Shown piece by piece: positions 8,823-18,318 of a stretch of 46,353 bases of DNA (positions are counted from its first letter, which is position 1; every line of letters starts with the position of its first letter). The notes below the pieces were generated by a model. That model was given only the letters and a program-made list of their open reading frames with translations. It was not told where the DNA came from and did no database searches. The stretch comes from Clostridium sp. (lineage in GTDB: Bacteria; Bacillota; Clostridia; Clostridiales; Clostridiaceae). The DNA lies in the NCBI RefSeq assembly GCF_029267215.1, contig NZ_JARIDH010000064.1, forward strand, positions 1 to 46,353. The letters are read 5' to 3'. The translations under genes and the position numbers were made by a program.

Positions 8823-10317
8823 CCCCTTTTTCAAATATTATCTTATATAAATCTTCTCCATAACTTGTTCTAAGTGGTTCTCCTTCAATAATTTTAAAAG
8901 TTCTTTCTCCACTTTCTTTTCTTTCTGCTCTTAAAAAAATAGATTCTTTATTTTTATCTTTATAACAATTAGAAGCTAATTCAAATAAATGAGTTACAAA
9001 TAAAATCTTTATTTTATTTTCTAATAAAGCCTTTATAATCTCTCTTGCTATTTCACTTCCATCTCTTTCATTAGTTGATGCAAAGGATTCATTGAATATT
9101 ACAAAGGAGTTCTTTGAAATATGTTCTATTATTTCACTCATTCTTTTTAACTCTTCATCTAACTTTCCACTTTTCATTGATGAATCTTCTTCTCTTCTAT
9201 AATGAGTAAATAATACCTCTGCTATGTTTGCTTTTAAACTTTCACCTGAAATAAAAATTCCACTTTGCATCATTATTTGAGCTTGTCCAATACTTCTTAA
9301 AAATGTTGATTTTCCCCCTTGATTAGCTCCTGTTACCATTATTAACTTTTTATTTTCTCCATTTAAATCATTTCCTACAACTTTTTTATTGCAACTTAAA
9401 ACTAAATTAACATCACTGAGATTTTTAAAGGAAAAATCCCTTTCTTCCCTATCTAGAGGAATTGGAAAACTAATAGGTTGTCCAATGCATTTTAATTCTT
9501 CATAAAGATTTAAAGCTCCAATATAAAAAGCTAATTCAACTTTTAACATGGTAAAAAAGTTCAATATATTTTCTGCTGCTTGTCCAAGTGCGTTGGCCAC
9601 AAAGTTTAAACCTCTATTTTCTAGCTCATTTAAAGCATTAAACCCACTTTCATCTCTATCTGCTATGGTAAAACTATATTTTCCTAATTTTTTCTGAAAA
9701 ATCTTAGTAAAAAAACTGCTATTTTTAGAATTATGGTTCCTTAATATATAATTCTTCCCCTTATTTCCTCCCCCTAATTCTGCGCTTATTAAAACTCCAT
9801 TTTTAAATTTAAGTTTCTTTAAATGTTCCTTTATATTTTCAATATATTCATCACTTAATTCCTCATCTAGGGTATAAAATAAATTTTTAAAACCTTCTGA
9901 TGTGAAACAACTTTTATTTTTATCAATTATTTTTCTTAACTTTTCAAAACTTTCTACAAACATTTCCATTACACGAATAGATCTATCTAAAATAGTACTT
10001 GGATAATCACTAAATAATCCATAATAAAACTTTTTATCATTTTCAATTGTATCTGAAGCTAGTCTATAAATTTCTCTAGAAACTTCCTTATTTTTTAGGC
10101 AATCCTTTAGGATATCTTGTCTATAAATAATTTCATCCTTAGTTTTTAAACTAAGTAAAATTCCTTTTTTAACAACCTCTCTTAAAAACTCATCCTCTTT
10201 TGCCATAGAATCAAATAATGTATTAAGTTCTAAATCCTGTATTAAATTTTCTGCGTTCCAAGGAAGTTTTTCATCCATATCAAAATTTTTATCTTTGTAC
10301 ATAAGAAAAGCCTTCAT
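8815..10317 (-). CDS. MutS-family ATPase lacking the mismatch-recognition domain (downstream partner)
   Basis: 500 aa from ATG 10317, which overlaps the upstream gene's stop codon (TGATG). An in-frame GTG at 10320 is an alternative. It has MutS core/lever helices and the C-terminal ABC ATPase but no N-terminal mismatch-binding domain. Walker A is GANQGGKST (about 331-339), followed by FTHYRREED and SGKLDEEL. Walker B is FVIFNES, with Asn where canonical MutS has Asp; THLFELA follows. GAGAGG lies 8 bases before the start, inside the upstream gene. Tight coupling to its paralogue suggests a heterodimer. Its substrate is unknown and mismatch repair is not implied. Confidence 0.85.
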   Translation of the reverse strand: MKAFLMYKDKNFDMDEKLPWNAENLIQDLELNTLFDSMAKEDEFLREVVKKGILLSLKTKDEIIYRQDILKDCLKNKEVSREIYRLASDTIENDKKFYYGLFSDYPSTILDRSIRVMEMFVESFEKLRKIIDKNKSCFTSEGFKNLFYTLDEELSDEYIENIKEHLKKLKFKNGVLISAELGGGNKGKNYILRNHNSKNSSFFTKIFQKKLGKYSFTIADRDESGFNALNELENRGLNFVANALGQAAENILNFFTMLKVELAFYIGALNLYEELKCIGQPISFPIPLDREERDFSFKNLSDVNLVLSCNKKVVGNDLNGENKKLIMVTGANQGGKSTFLRSIGQAQIMMQSGIFISGESLKANIAEVLFTHYRREEDSSMKSGKLDEELKRMSEIIEHISKNSFVIFNESFASTNERDGSEIAREIIKALLENKIKILFVTHLFELASNCYKDKNKESIFLRAERKESGERTFKIIEGEPLRTSYGEDLYKIIFEKGAV

Positions 10318-11849
10318 CACTTAATCCTCTCCTTAATAAGATCATATGTTAATCCATATTTTTCAGCAATTGTCATAGCATAAGTTTGTCCATCAAAAGA
10401 TTTTCTCTTGATTTTATAAGTTCTTATTGATGAATCACTAGGATCAACATTACTAACCATAGTTACTATTTTTTCGCTTAAATCACCAAGTTCATCAACA
10501 AAAGTTACACATACACAGAGAATATCTTTTAAAACTATTTCATTTAAAACTTTTTCTCCTAAAAACAAAGCATCCTTAAGTGTTGTTGATGAAAATATTT
10601 CATTCATTATGATAATACTATTTGATGTTGCTTTCTCTAAAATACTATGAATTCTCTTTAAATCATCCTGAAGCTTACCACTTAATGTTTTTATATCTTC
10701 TTCTCTCTCAAAATGAGTAAAAATATTATCAAACAAATATGTTTTTCCTTTATTTCCAGGTATTTCACACCCTAAACTTCCTAAATAATTAACTTGTCCA
10801 AAAGTTCTTGCAAAGGTTGTTTTTCCCCCTTGATTTGGTCCTGATATTACAAAAATTCTTTCCTCACCTTTTAAATAAAAATCATTGCATACAACTGACT
10901 TTTTTTCGTACATAAGTCTATCTGCTAAAGCCAAATCAAAGGAATTCTCCACATAAATTTCTTTATTTTCATTTGAAACCTCTGGATAACAAAAGTTTAA
11001 TCCCATATTCTTAAAATCTTTTACATAATCAATATATGCCATATAAAATTGAATTTCCCTATCAAACTTTTTAATGGTTTCCTCTTGAAACTCCTGATTA
11101 TTTTCATAGTATGTTGTTAATTTCTCAAACTCATGGGGATATAAAAGTACAACCCTATCTAATATACTAGCTTCTACATGATTCATTTCTAAAGCATTTT
11201 GAAATTTATATGTATAATCCTTACACTCTTTCTCCTTAAACCTTTTAAAAGTTTCTAAAACCAAATTACCATAATCCTCTTCCCCTTCATATTTAGAAAC
11301 AGTAACTGTATTTCCTTTTATAAAAAAGCAATATTTAATTGAAGCTAAATTTTCCTTAACTAAATCCAATCCACTTTTTAGTGAAACAAATTTCTCTGAT
11401 TTAACATACTTACTTAAAAACTCACGAAAATTAATAAGTCCAGTAGATTCAATATTTAAAATATTTAAGTCCTTAAGTAAATCAATTACTCCATTGCAAT
11501 AAGCCTCTATTCCCTCTAAAAACCAACTTTTTCTTTGGTACTCATAATTTAGTTTTTCATATTGTATTATTCTTTGCTTCATAAAATTCATTTTATCTGA
11601 AAATCTATCAATTGCTTTGAAAACCTCTTCCTTCTCAACATCTTTCATAATTTCATGACGATAATAAACCTCACTTAAAACAGTAAGATGCTCATAGAAA
11701 AATGGTTTCAAATTATATTTTTTTCTATTACAAGTAATAGCATCTACAATTTGGTCTAAGTTTAAATCCTTAAAAAACCTTGGAATTCCGATTACGTTTT
11801 CATCCATTCTATTCCTCTCATCCTTAAATAAAATGCTTCCAAACCCCAT
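10317..11849 (-). CDS. MutS-family ATPase lacking the mismatch-recognition domain (upstream partner)
   Basis: 510 aa, ATG 11849 behind AAGGAGGT. It has the same architecture as the gene that follows: a helical MutS-type core and a C-terminal ABC ATPase. Walker A is GPNQGGKTT (about 337-345). FTHFEREED and SGKLQDDLKR match the partner's motifs, and Walker B SIIIMNEIFSSTT again has Asn for Asp. The ORFs share one base, so translation is coupled. The two proteins differ widely in their N-terminal halves, consistent with an old duplication and specialised subunits, by analogy with eukaryotic MSH heterodimers (inference). No MutL, nuclease or methylase is adjacent. Confidence 0.85.
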   Translation of the reverse strand: MGFGSILFKDERNRMDENVIGIPRFFKDLNLDQIVDAITCNRKKYNLKPFFYEHLTVLSEVYYRHEIMKDVEKEEVFKAIDRFSDKMNFMKQRIIQYEKLNYEYQRKSWFLEGIEAYCNGVIDLLKDLNILNIESTGLINFREFLSKYVKSEKFVSLKSGLDLVKENLASIKYCFFIKGNTVTVSKYEGEEDYGNLVLETFKRFKEKECKDYTYKFQNALEMNHVEASILDRVVLLYPHEFEKLTTYYENNQEFQEETIKKFDREIQFYMAYIDYVKDFKNMGLNFCYPEVSNENKEIYVENSFDLALADRLMYEKKSVVCNDFYLKGEERIFVISGPNQGGKTTFARTFGQVNYLGSLGCEIPGNKGKTYLFDNIFTHFEREEDIKTLSGKLQDDLKRIHSILEKATSNSIIIMNEIFSSTTLKDALFLGEKVLNEIVLKDILCVCVTFVDELGDLSEKIVTMVSNVDPSDSSIRTYKIKRKSFDGQTYAMTIAEKYGLTYDLIKERIK

Positions 11850-11983
11850 ATCTCTCTACCTCCTTATAAAGCTTTTATTTTAATTTAGGTTTATATAATA
11901 AACTTGTGTTAATCTAAATATTTATAAATTATTAAAAGTATTCTATATTAAACAAACTATTATATAAAACTTAATATTATTAT

Positions 11984-12026
11984 AAAAAAACTGATGAATT
12001 CTACACTTAATAGTAGAAGCCATCAG
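11984..12026 (-). terminator. Intrinsic terminator for the SulP transporter gene
   Basis: The stem pairs CTGATG and TTCTAC (11991-12004) with GTAGAA and CATCAG (12013-12026). On the minus strand it ends in T7. Confidence 0.75.
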
Positions 12027-12118
12027 CTATTATAAGCATTTAGGATTTCTCCAAAGGAGTACTTCATTCCTTTATTTAATTATAGTATTTTTCCATATTT
12101 TATTCAATAAAACATTAA

Positions 12119-12196
12119 TTAGAATGCTGTAAATCCACAATCAACTGACATAAATATACCTGTTACATTACTTGCCTCATTTGATGCTAAGATTAA
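12119..12196 (-). pseudogene. Remnant of a short-chain dehydrogenase/reductase (C-terminal 25 codons)
   Basis: On the minus strand, immediately after the SulP stop codon, one frame reads LILASNEASNVTGI and ends in SVDCGFTAF plus stop (TAA at 12119-12121). This is the conserved C-terminus of SDR dehydrogenases (compare FLASDEASYVTG...VDGGF). An in-frame stop precedes it and there is no start codon, so it is a leftover of a deleted gene. It now lies between sulP and its terminator. Confidence 0.8.
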
Positions 12197-12201
12197 TTAT
12201 T

Positions 12202-13665
12202 CTAATGTCCTAATTCTACATTTAATCCATTAGGTTTATTATGGATTGCTATTTTTTCTAATAACTTTTCACAATCTCTATGCATTCCTATTAAATTTGA
12301 TTTAGTTCCATTTTTGTTTAGTTTTATAATCACCTTATCTATTGCATCAACTGCTGATTCATCCCATATTTTCATATGTGATAAATCAATATCTATCTCT
12401 TTTACATCCTCATAATAATCAAACTTATTAATAAAAGCTGTTGTAGATGCAAAAAATAATGGACCATTACAAATATATTTAACCTTATTATCTTCAACTA
12501 TTTTTTCAACATTAATATGTGAAATTTTTGAAGTAAAGAATACTGCACTTAAAATTACTCCAACTACCACCCCATAAGCTAAGTTGTGAGTTAATAAAAC
12601 TATTAAAACTGTTGTTAACATTACTATTGTATCTGTTATTGGAACATCTTTAATTCTCTTTAATGATTCCCAGTTAAATGTTGTTATTGAAACAACCACC
12701 ATAACAGTAGCTAAGGCAACAACTGGTACTCTTAAAAATACTTTATTAAATACTATTGCAAATATAAGCATTAAAGTTCCTGCTGTGAAAGTTGATAATC
12801 TTCCTTTTCCACCATACTCTTGATTTATAACAGTTTGACCAATCATTCCACAGCCTGCAATTCCACCAAAGAAACCTGCTACTATATTTGCCAATCCTTG
12901 TCCAACACACTCTTTATTTTTATCACTAGTATCATCATTTATCTCATCAACTAACTGAGCCGTTAATAATGATTCAACTAATCCAACTATTGAAAGTGAA
13001 AGTGAATAAGGTAATATTATTTTTAAAGTTTCTAAATTTAATGGTACATCTGGAATTAAGAAAGTTGGTAATTCACTTGTTATTCTTCCCATATCTCCTA
13101 AACTAGTAACATCCATGCCGGTTCCTAAGACTATTGTACTTATAACTATTATTGCAACTATTGGTGAAGGAATGACTTTTGTAAACCTTGGTAGTATGTA
13201 TATTATTAAAATACCTATTGCTCCTAAAGTTAATAACATATAACTACCTTTAAAATGATCTACTTGAGCCATAAACATCATTATTCCTAATGCATTAACA
13301 AAGCCTATCATAACTGGCTTTGGAATAAACTTTAATAAATTCCCTATCTTTAAAAATCCAAATATAACTTGGAATACTCCTGTAAGTATTGTTGCAAGAA
13401 GCATATACTCCACACCATAATCTCTAACTAAACTAGCTAAAACTAAAGCCATAGATCCTGCAGCTGCTGATATCATTCCTGTTCTTCCACCAAATATAGA
13501 AATGATAACAGAAATACAAAAACACGAATAAACTCCTACCATAGGATCAACCCCTGCAACTATTGTGAATCCTATAGCCTCTGGTATAAGAGCCATACAA
13601 ACAACAAGACCTGCAATAAGTTCTCCCTTAATATCTCCAAACCACTCTTTCTTTAATTTTTCCAT
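12202..13665 (-). CDS. SulP-family anion permease with C-terminal STAS domain
   Basis: 487 aa from ATG 13665, which has AAAGGA 8 bases upstream. The longer frame from ATG 13704 is unlikely because a promoter at 13714-13742 would start transcription almost at that codon. The protein has about ten hydrophobic segments beginning [20 protein letters not shown], the classic SulP entry motif. A STAS domain follows (about 395-487; [13 protein letters not shown]). SulP proteins move sulfate, bicarbonate or dicarboxylates; the substrate cannot be told from sequence. Most of the family are symporters or exchangers in the cytoplasmic membrane. The single-gene unit ends at the terminator at 11984-12026. 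Confidence 0.9.
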   Translation of the reverse strand: MEKLKKEWFGDIKGELIAGLVVCMALIPEAIGFTIVAGVDPMVGVYSCFCISVIISIFGGRTGMISAAAGSMALVLASLVRDYGVEYMLLATILTGVFQVIFGFLKIGNLLKFIPKPVMIGFVNALGIMMFMAQVDHFKGSYMLLTLGAIGILIIYILPRFTKVIPSPIVAIIVISTIVLGTGMDVTSLGDMGRITSELPTFLIPDVPLNLETLKIILPYSLSLSIVGLVESLLTAQLVDEINDDTSDKNKECVGQGLANIVAGFFGGIAGCGMIGQTVINQEYGGKGRLSTFTAGTLMLIFAIVFNKVFLRVPVVALATVMVVVSITTFNWESLKRIKDVPITDTIVMLTTVLIVLLTHNLAYGVVVGVILSAVFFTSKISHINVEKIVEDNKVKYICNGPLFFASTTAFINKFDYYEDVKEIDIDLSHMKIWDESAVDAIDKVIIKLNKNGTKSNLIGMHRDCEKLLEKIAIHNKPNGLNVELGH

Positions 13666-13713
13666 AAACACCGTCCTTTGTTTATATAATCCCGTTTTAA
13701 ACATAACTACCCT

Positions 13714-13742
13714 AGTATATAAAATAGAATAAAAAGTTTCAA
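13714..13742 (-). promoter_or_regulatory. Vegetative promoter of the SulP gene
   Basis: On the minus strand, TTGAAA (13742-13737), 17 bp, then TATACT (13719-13714). The predicted transcription start, near 13707, argues for translation from ATG 13665. Confidence 0.65.
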
Positions 13743-13890
13743 TCTTTTTTATTTATGCTTAAAATTACCATTATTTTATATAAATACCTATTTAAATATC
13801 AAATTTTAATTATTAACACTTAAATTTAACAAATTTATAAATTAAATCCATACGAATAATTATATATATATATTAAATTCAGCTAAATAA

Positions 13891-13919
13891 TTGACATATT
13901 TTAAAAAACAATGTATGAT
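13891..13919 (+). promoter_or_regulatory. Promoter of the pilus operon
   Basis: Consensus TTGACA at 13891-13896, a 17-bp spacer, then TATGAT at 13914-13919. It gives a leader of about 290 nt that includes the c-di-GMP-II riboswitch. No comparable promoter is visible closer to the aptamer. Confidence 0.65.
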
Positions 13920-14055
13920 TAATTCTAAAATTATTCTACAAAAAAAAATCAAATTAATTTATGTTTTTTGTAAACTTTTGGAATTTATTTATATATAATT
14001 TTATATTTGTTATAAAAATTTTAACGAATTAAATAATTTAATGTAAAATTTAACA

Positions 14056-14140
14056 TTATTTTTTAGGAACGTTGATATATATCCTGTATTTGGGCATCTG
14101 GGTTATATTGAGTTAGTGATGCAACCGGCTAAATAAAAAT
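14056..14140 (+). ncRNA. Cyclic di-GMP-II riboswitch aptamer (first)
   Basis: TTTGGGCATC, then TTGAGTTAGTGATGCAACCG, reproduces the conserved core of the c-di-GMP-II class; I compare it with the C. acetobutylicum aptamer from memory (UUGGGCAC...GAGUUAGUAGUGCAACCG). P1 can form between TTTTTTAG (about 14058-14065) and CTAAATAA (about 14129-14136). The CGGCTAAATA segment is also the 5' arm of the terminator at 14126-14182, so ligand-stabilised P1 should prevent termination, making an ON switch. It precedes the tip pilin gene by about 75 bases. Confidence 0.93.
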
Positions 14141-14182
14141 ATCTACTATGATTTAGATATTTTATTATTTAGCCGTTTTTTT
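14126..14182 (+). terminator. Riboswitch expression-platform terminator (first)
   Basis: CGGCTAAATA with inner AATATCT (14126 onward) pairs with AGATATT and ATTTAGCCG (14155-14175), followed by T7. The 5' arm overlaps the aptamer P1 strand, so the two folds are mutually exclusive. AAAGGAGAG and the pilin ATG follow. Confidence 0.88.
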
Positions 14183-14215
14183 ATTTTTTAAATTTTATGA
14201 AAGGAGAGAAAACTT

Positions 14216-16462
14216 ATGAATAGTAATAAAAAATGTCTTAGAATAATTGTATTTTTAGCTTTTATTTCTATGCTAATTAGTTTAATATCTCCCTCTTTTA
14301 ATACTTTTGCTACAACTAAAACATCAATTCAAAATAATGGTGCAGTAAGTTTAACAGCAAAATTTACAGATGGTAATACTATTAGAGATGGTATGGTTAA
14401 AACTTTAGAAATAAATTATGATATTTTAAATGTTAATAAACTAAATGAAGGAGATAAATTAGTTGTAGATTTACCTGATATTTTCTCAAATATTACTCCT
14501 AAATACAGTAGAAATCATTTTTCAGATTGCGAAATCAGTGGACATACCTTAACTTTAACATTTAATAAACATGCATCTAGTAGTGGATTAAAAGGGTATT
14601 TATCTTTACTATTACAAACATCCAATGATATTAAAGATCAAAAATATCCAGTTATAATAAACACTCCTGGATACTCACAAACAATTTATTTAAACGGAGA
14701 AGCTAGACACGATAGTGGAAGTGCAGGTACTCAATCTCCCGTTATGTATAAAGGAAACTTTTTAAATCAAGATGGTAATTATATAGGGGTAATAACAGAT
14801 TCAACCAATATACCATATTATGTAGAAATAAATAGACCTGGTCATGATCCACAAGGAAATATTACAAACAGAGACTTATATAATTCTGTTTTTGTTGACA
14901 ATATGCCTAAAGGAATGAGACTTAATGAATCTAGTGTAACAATAACAAAAAATACTTGGAACGGAAGATTTGACTATAGGGATGCCCCTATTTTTACTAG
15001 TGAAGATGTTACACAGGAATTATTAAATTCAAAAAAACTTATAAAAACCCCTTATAGTTTAACTTTAAATATAGGTTTTGTATATTGGTATGAAAGTTAT
15101 TCCATAAGATATAGTACATTTGTTGTTTCAAAAGAAGACAAGTATTCAAATACTGCTAATTTTTCTTATTCTGATCCATATACACACAAAAAAATAAATA
15201 CTATATCCACATCTGATGCAAGATTATCTTCAGATGCCGGCGCTTTGAATGTTACTAAAACAGTTGATAAAAATAAAGTTACTGATTCAGATAAAGATCA
15301 AACTATTAAGTATACTATTAAATTCGATTCTGATGGTAGTTTTGATAAAGGAGTGGCGTCTATAACAGACACACTAGATCCTAGATTAAGTGATATAAAA
15401 ATAGTAAATGTGACAAATCAATTTACAACATATTTTTCTAATGAAATAGATAAAAAAACAGGTAAAAAACTCATGACTCTTCATGCTTCAAATGACAATG
15501 GGCCTATAAATTCACAAAACCCTGCTTATATAACAATACAGGCAAGCATGAAAAATGTTAACCCTGGAGAAGAAGTAAAAAATACTGCTTATATAAATGG
15601 TAATCCTACTAACGAGGTAAGTACTAAAAAAAATCCAGAGGTTAAAATATTAAAAATTGATAAAAATGATACTAAAAAAAATCCGACTTCAATAGGAGGG
15701 GCTGTTTTTAAACTTACAACTAAAGATGGTAAATCTGTTAAAGATGTTTATGGAAGAGATCAAAGTACAATTACTTCTTTAAGTAATAAAGCTCTCACTC
15801 TTGAATTACCATATGGAAGTTATATTTTAACAGAAATAAAAGCTCCAGAGGGATATAAATTAGATCAAAAACCAATTAATTTTACGGTTGATGATAATAC
15901 TAGAACACTGCAAATTATTGCAAAGGATACTTTACTTCCTCAAACATTTAATTTAAACATAAAAAAAATAAATGATAATGGAAATCCTCTTTTAGGAGCT
16001 AAATTTAATTTATATAAAGAATCAGACCTTAAAAATCCATTAAAATTTATTAATCAAAAGAGTACTAATATTTATGATTTAAACAATTTTGGAATTCAAA
16101 ATTTAAACCCTATTGGAAAAGATGCTTCTCTTTCAATTAATAAATTACCTTATGGAAATTATATATTAAAAGAAGTTAAATCACCTAATGGATATCTTTT
16201 AAGTGATAATATCTACATAACAATAGATCCTAAGGAAAGTTTTTATACCATAGGTAAAGATGGAGTAAAAGTAAACTTAACTAAAGATTCAAAAACAAAT
16301 TCATATACCATTTCAGTAGTTAATAAACATCAAATTATATTACCTGAAACTGGTGGTAATGGAACTTATAATTTTTATTTAATAGGAAGTGTATTGTTGT
16401 TAATTTCAATAATGCTAATAAGTTTAAGTAAATTAATTTCAATAAAAAAGGATAAGTCCTAA
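14216..16462 (+). CDS. cppB: Sortase-assembled tip/minor pilin, collagen-adhesin type (CppB-like)
   Basis: 748 aa surface adhesin, ATG 14216 behind AAGGAGAG. Signal peptide about 1-32 ending NTFAT. Residues about 40-340 resemble the adhesive collagen-binding fold. A further fibronectin-binding/DUF11-like module (about 340-470) precedes two Cna-B domains (about 475-570 and 575-690), each with an E-box: LTEIKAPEGY and LKEVKSPNGY. The sorting signal LPETG (about 709) is followed by a membrane helix and basic tail. It would be linked to the pilus shaft or cell wall, and the organisation suits a tip adhesin. The symbol follows the C. perfringens CppA/CppB pilus nomenclature as I recall it. Expression appears gated by the upstream c-di-GMP riboswitch. 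Confidence 0.85.
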   Translation: MNSNKKCLRIIVFLAFISMLISLISPSFNTFATTKTSIQNNGAVSLTAKFTDGNTIRDGMVKTLEINYDILNVNKLNEGDKLVVDLPDIFSNITPKYSRNHFSDCEISGHTLTLTFNKHASSSGLKGYLSLLLQTSNDIKDQKYPVIINTPGYSQTIYLNGEARHDSGSAGTQSPVMYKGNFLNQDGNYIGVITDSTNIPYYVEINRPGHDPQGNITNRDLYNSVFVDNMPKGMRLNESSVTITKNTWNGRFDYRDAPIFTSEDVTQELLNSKKLIKTPYSLTLNIGFVYWYESYSIRYSTFVVSKEDKYSNTANFSYSDPYTHKKINTISTSDARLSSDAGALNVTKTVDKNKVTDSDKDQTIKYTIKFDSDGSFDKGVASITDTLDPRLSDIKIVNVTNQFTTYFSNEIDKKTGKKLMTLHASNDNGPINSQNPAYITIQASMKNVNPGEEVKNTAYINGNPTNEVSTKKNPEVKILKIDKNDTKKNPTSIGGAVFKLTTKDGKSVKDVYGRDQSTITSLSNKALTLELPYGSYILTEIKAPEGYKLDQKPINFTVDDNTRTLQIIAKDTLLPQTFNLNIKKINDNGNPLLGAKFNLYKESDLKNPLKFINQKSTNIYDLNNFGIQNLNPIGKDASLSINKLPYGNYILKEVKSPNGYLLSDNIYITIDPKESFYTIGKDGVKVNLTKDSKTNSYTISVVNKHQIILPETGGNGTYNFYLIGSVLLLISIMLISLSKLISIKKDKS

Positions 16463-16486
16463 TGAATAATTAAAATAAATTTAATA

Positions 16487-16567
16487 TTTTATAGAAACGT
16501 TGATATATATCCTCTATTTGGGCATCTTGGATATATTGAGTTAGTGATGCAACCGGCTAAATAAAAA
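16487..16567 (+). ncRNA. Cyclic di-GMP-II riboswitch aptamer (second)
   Basis: Near-identical to the first: GTTGATATATATCCT, then TTTGGGCATCTTGG and TTGAGTTAGTGATGCAACCG. It begins only about 25 bases after the tip pilin stop codon, with no recognisable promoter in that gap, so it probably lies within the polycistronic transcript. P1 pairs TTTATAG with CTAAATAAA. The terminator at 16551-16613 uses the same CCGGCTA strand. Confidence 0.93.
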
Positions 16568-16613
16568 AATCTAATGTAATTTAGACTTTTAATTATATAG
16601 CCGGTTTTTATTT
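16551..16613 (+). terminator. Riboswitch expression-platform terminator (second)
   Basis: AACCGGCTA (16551-16559) pairs with TAGCCGGTT (16598-16606), with an inner stem AAATCTAA/TTTAGACTTT and a T-rich tail. It overlaps the aptamer 3' strand, as in the first switch. Confidence 0.85.
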
Positions 16614-16705
16614 ATATAAATTTAGTTTTGCTCAATTAAAAAATTTTAGTAAAAAAATAATTTTAATTGCAAAACAAATTAATTAATAACAAGGAGAGTT
16701 TATAA

Positions 16706-18277
16706 ATGAATAATAAAATTTTTAAAAAATTTAGTATTTTTATGTCATTCTTATTTATATTTATGACAGCATCAATATCTGTATTTGCAGCAACACCAAG
16801 TATTGCTAAAAATTCCCCAACTGAAGGAACTATAACAATAACTAAAAAAGGTGCTGAATTCACTGCCTACCAGCTATTAAGTGCCACTCAAAGCGGAGAT
16901 GCTTATGAATATGCACCAACAAGTGAGTTTAAGAACTTTTTTAATAACCAAAAATATACTATAGATTCAAAAACTACTTACACTATAGAGAACCTACAAA
17001 AATTAACACCAGATCAAGTAAAAGATTTAGCTGTTAATATACATAAATATGTTCTTGAAAATAATATAAAAGGAACAAATTTATTACAAGGACAAAAAAC
17101 AAAAGTTAGTTTAGGATACTACCTAGTAACTGAGACATCAGCAAATTCTGAAGGTCCTACTGTTGCTTCTACTCCAATATTAGTATCAGTACCTCAAGTT
17201 TTAAATAATGCTTGGAATTATAATGTAACTATTAATCCTAAAGATAATAAACCAGCTTTAGAAAAAAATATAATCGTTGATGGTAAAAAAGTTAAAACTT
17301 CTTCAGCAAATATTGGAGATGTTATAAAATACGAAGTTAATTCAGTTATACCATCATATGCATCAAATGCAACTGGTATAAAATACACTTTTACAGATAC
17401 TATGAGCAAAGGCTTAACATATGATAAAAATGCTGGCTTTAAAGTAACTTCAGGAGATAAAACTTTTGTAGAAAACACTGATTATACTGTAAAAACTTCA
17501 ACAGATTCAAATAAAAATACTGTTATAACTATAGATTTCAAATATGATAGCATAAAAAATTATGCTACTAAAGGATTAACTTTAGATTATCAAGCTACTT
17601 TAAATAGTAATGCTGTAGTTAGCACACAAAATAATAATGGTAACCCTAATGATGTTGACTTAGAATATACAAACAATCCTTTCGTTAAAGATAGTTATAA
17701 ACATTTAAAAGATCATGTTACTACTTATACTTGGGGATTTGGAGTACATAAAGTTGATGCTAACGACATAACTAAAGATTTAGCAGGCGCTGAGTTCTCT
17801 GTTAAAGACTCAAATAATAAGGTAGTTGGAAAATATACATATAATAAAGATGGTCAAGTAATATTATTACCTGGTACTAATGGAACAACTGATAATAATG
17901 GAAATGTTACTTTCACAGGATTAAAAGAAGGTAATTATTTCATAACTGAGGAAAAAGCACCTGCAGGATATTCTATATTAAAGAAACCAGTAGAAGTTAC
18001 AATAACACCTAAAATTGAAAATGGTAATTACACTGGGGCTGCTAGTATTTCAGTAACTAATGGAAATGAGGCTGCTTCAATTTCAGATAATATTACTATG
18101 GATAAAGATGGTAATGTATTATTCAATGTAACTATTAAAGATTATGCTGGATTCTCACTTCCTGGTACTGGTGGACTTGGAACAAATGGATTCCTTAAAA
18201 TAGGCTTAACTTTATTAGGATTAGTTGTTGTTTTAGGAGCAGGATACGTTCTATTAGACAAAAGAAAAAGAGCTTAA
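16706..18277 (+). CDS. cppA: Major pilin backbone subunit (CppA-like)
   Basis: 523 aa, ATG 16706 behind AAGGAGAG. Signal peptide about 1-28 (cleavage after SVFA). The pilin motif WNYNVTINPK puts the polymerising lysine at K179. Cna-B/SpaA-type domains follow; E-box candidates are YLVTETSA (about 139) and FITEEKAPAGY (about 405), where Glu supports Lys-Asn isopeptide bonds. The sorting signal LPGTG (485-489) is followed by a hydrophobic helix and KRKRA tail. The class C sortase encoded next would join LPGTG threonine to K179 of the next subunit. This is the standard Gram-positive shaft pilin layout. It has a dedicated c-di-GMP riboswitch. Confidence 0.92.
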   Translation: MNNKIFKKFSIFMSFLFIFMTASISVFAATPSIAKNSPTEGTITITKKGAEFTAYQLLSATQSGDAYEYAPTSEFKNFFNNQKYTIDSKTTYTIENLQKLTPDQVKDLAVNIHKYVLENNIKGTNLLQGQKTKVSLGYYLVTETSANSEGPTVASTPILVSVPQVLNNAWNYNVTINPKDNKPALEKNIIVDGKKVKTSSANIGDVIKYEVNSVIPSYASNATGIKYTFTDTMSKGLTYDKNAGFKVTSGDKTFVENTDYTVKTSTDSNKNTVITIDFKYDSIKNYATKGLTLDYQATLNSNAVVSTQNNNGNPNDVDLEYTNNPFVKDSYKHLKDHVTTYTWGFGVHKVDANDITKDLAGAEFSVKDSNNKVVGKYTYNKDGQVILLPGTNGTTDNNGNVTFTGLKEGNYFITEEKAPAGYSILKKPVEVTITPKIENGNYTGAASISVTNGNEAASISDNITMDKDGNVLFNVTIKDYAGFSLPGTGGLGTNGFLKIGLTLLGLVVVLGAGYVLLDKRKRA

Positions 18278-18318
18278 TCTAGAATTAAACAAAATAAACA
18301 ATATGCCTGATTAAATAT

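Noticed and set aside
8815-11849. Calling the pair mutS/mutS2 mismatch-repair genes
   Set aside because: Both are about 500 residues, lack the mismatch-recognition domain and the MutS2 Smr domain, and have Asn in Walker B.
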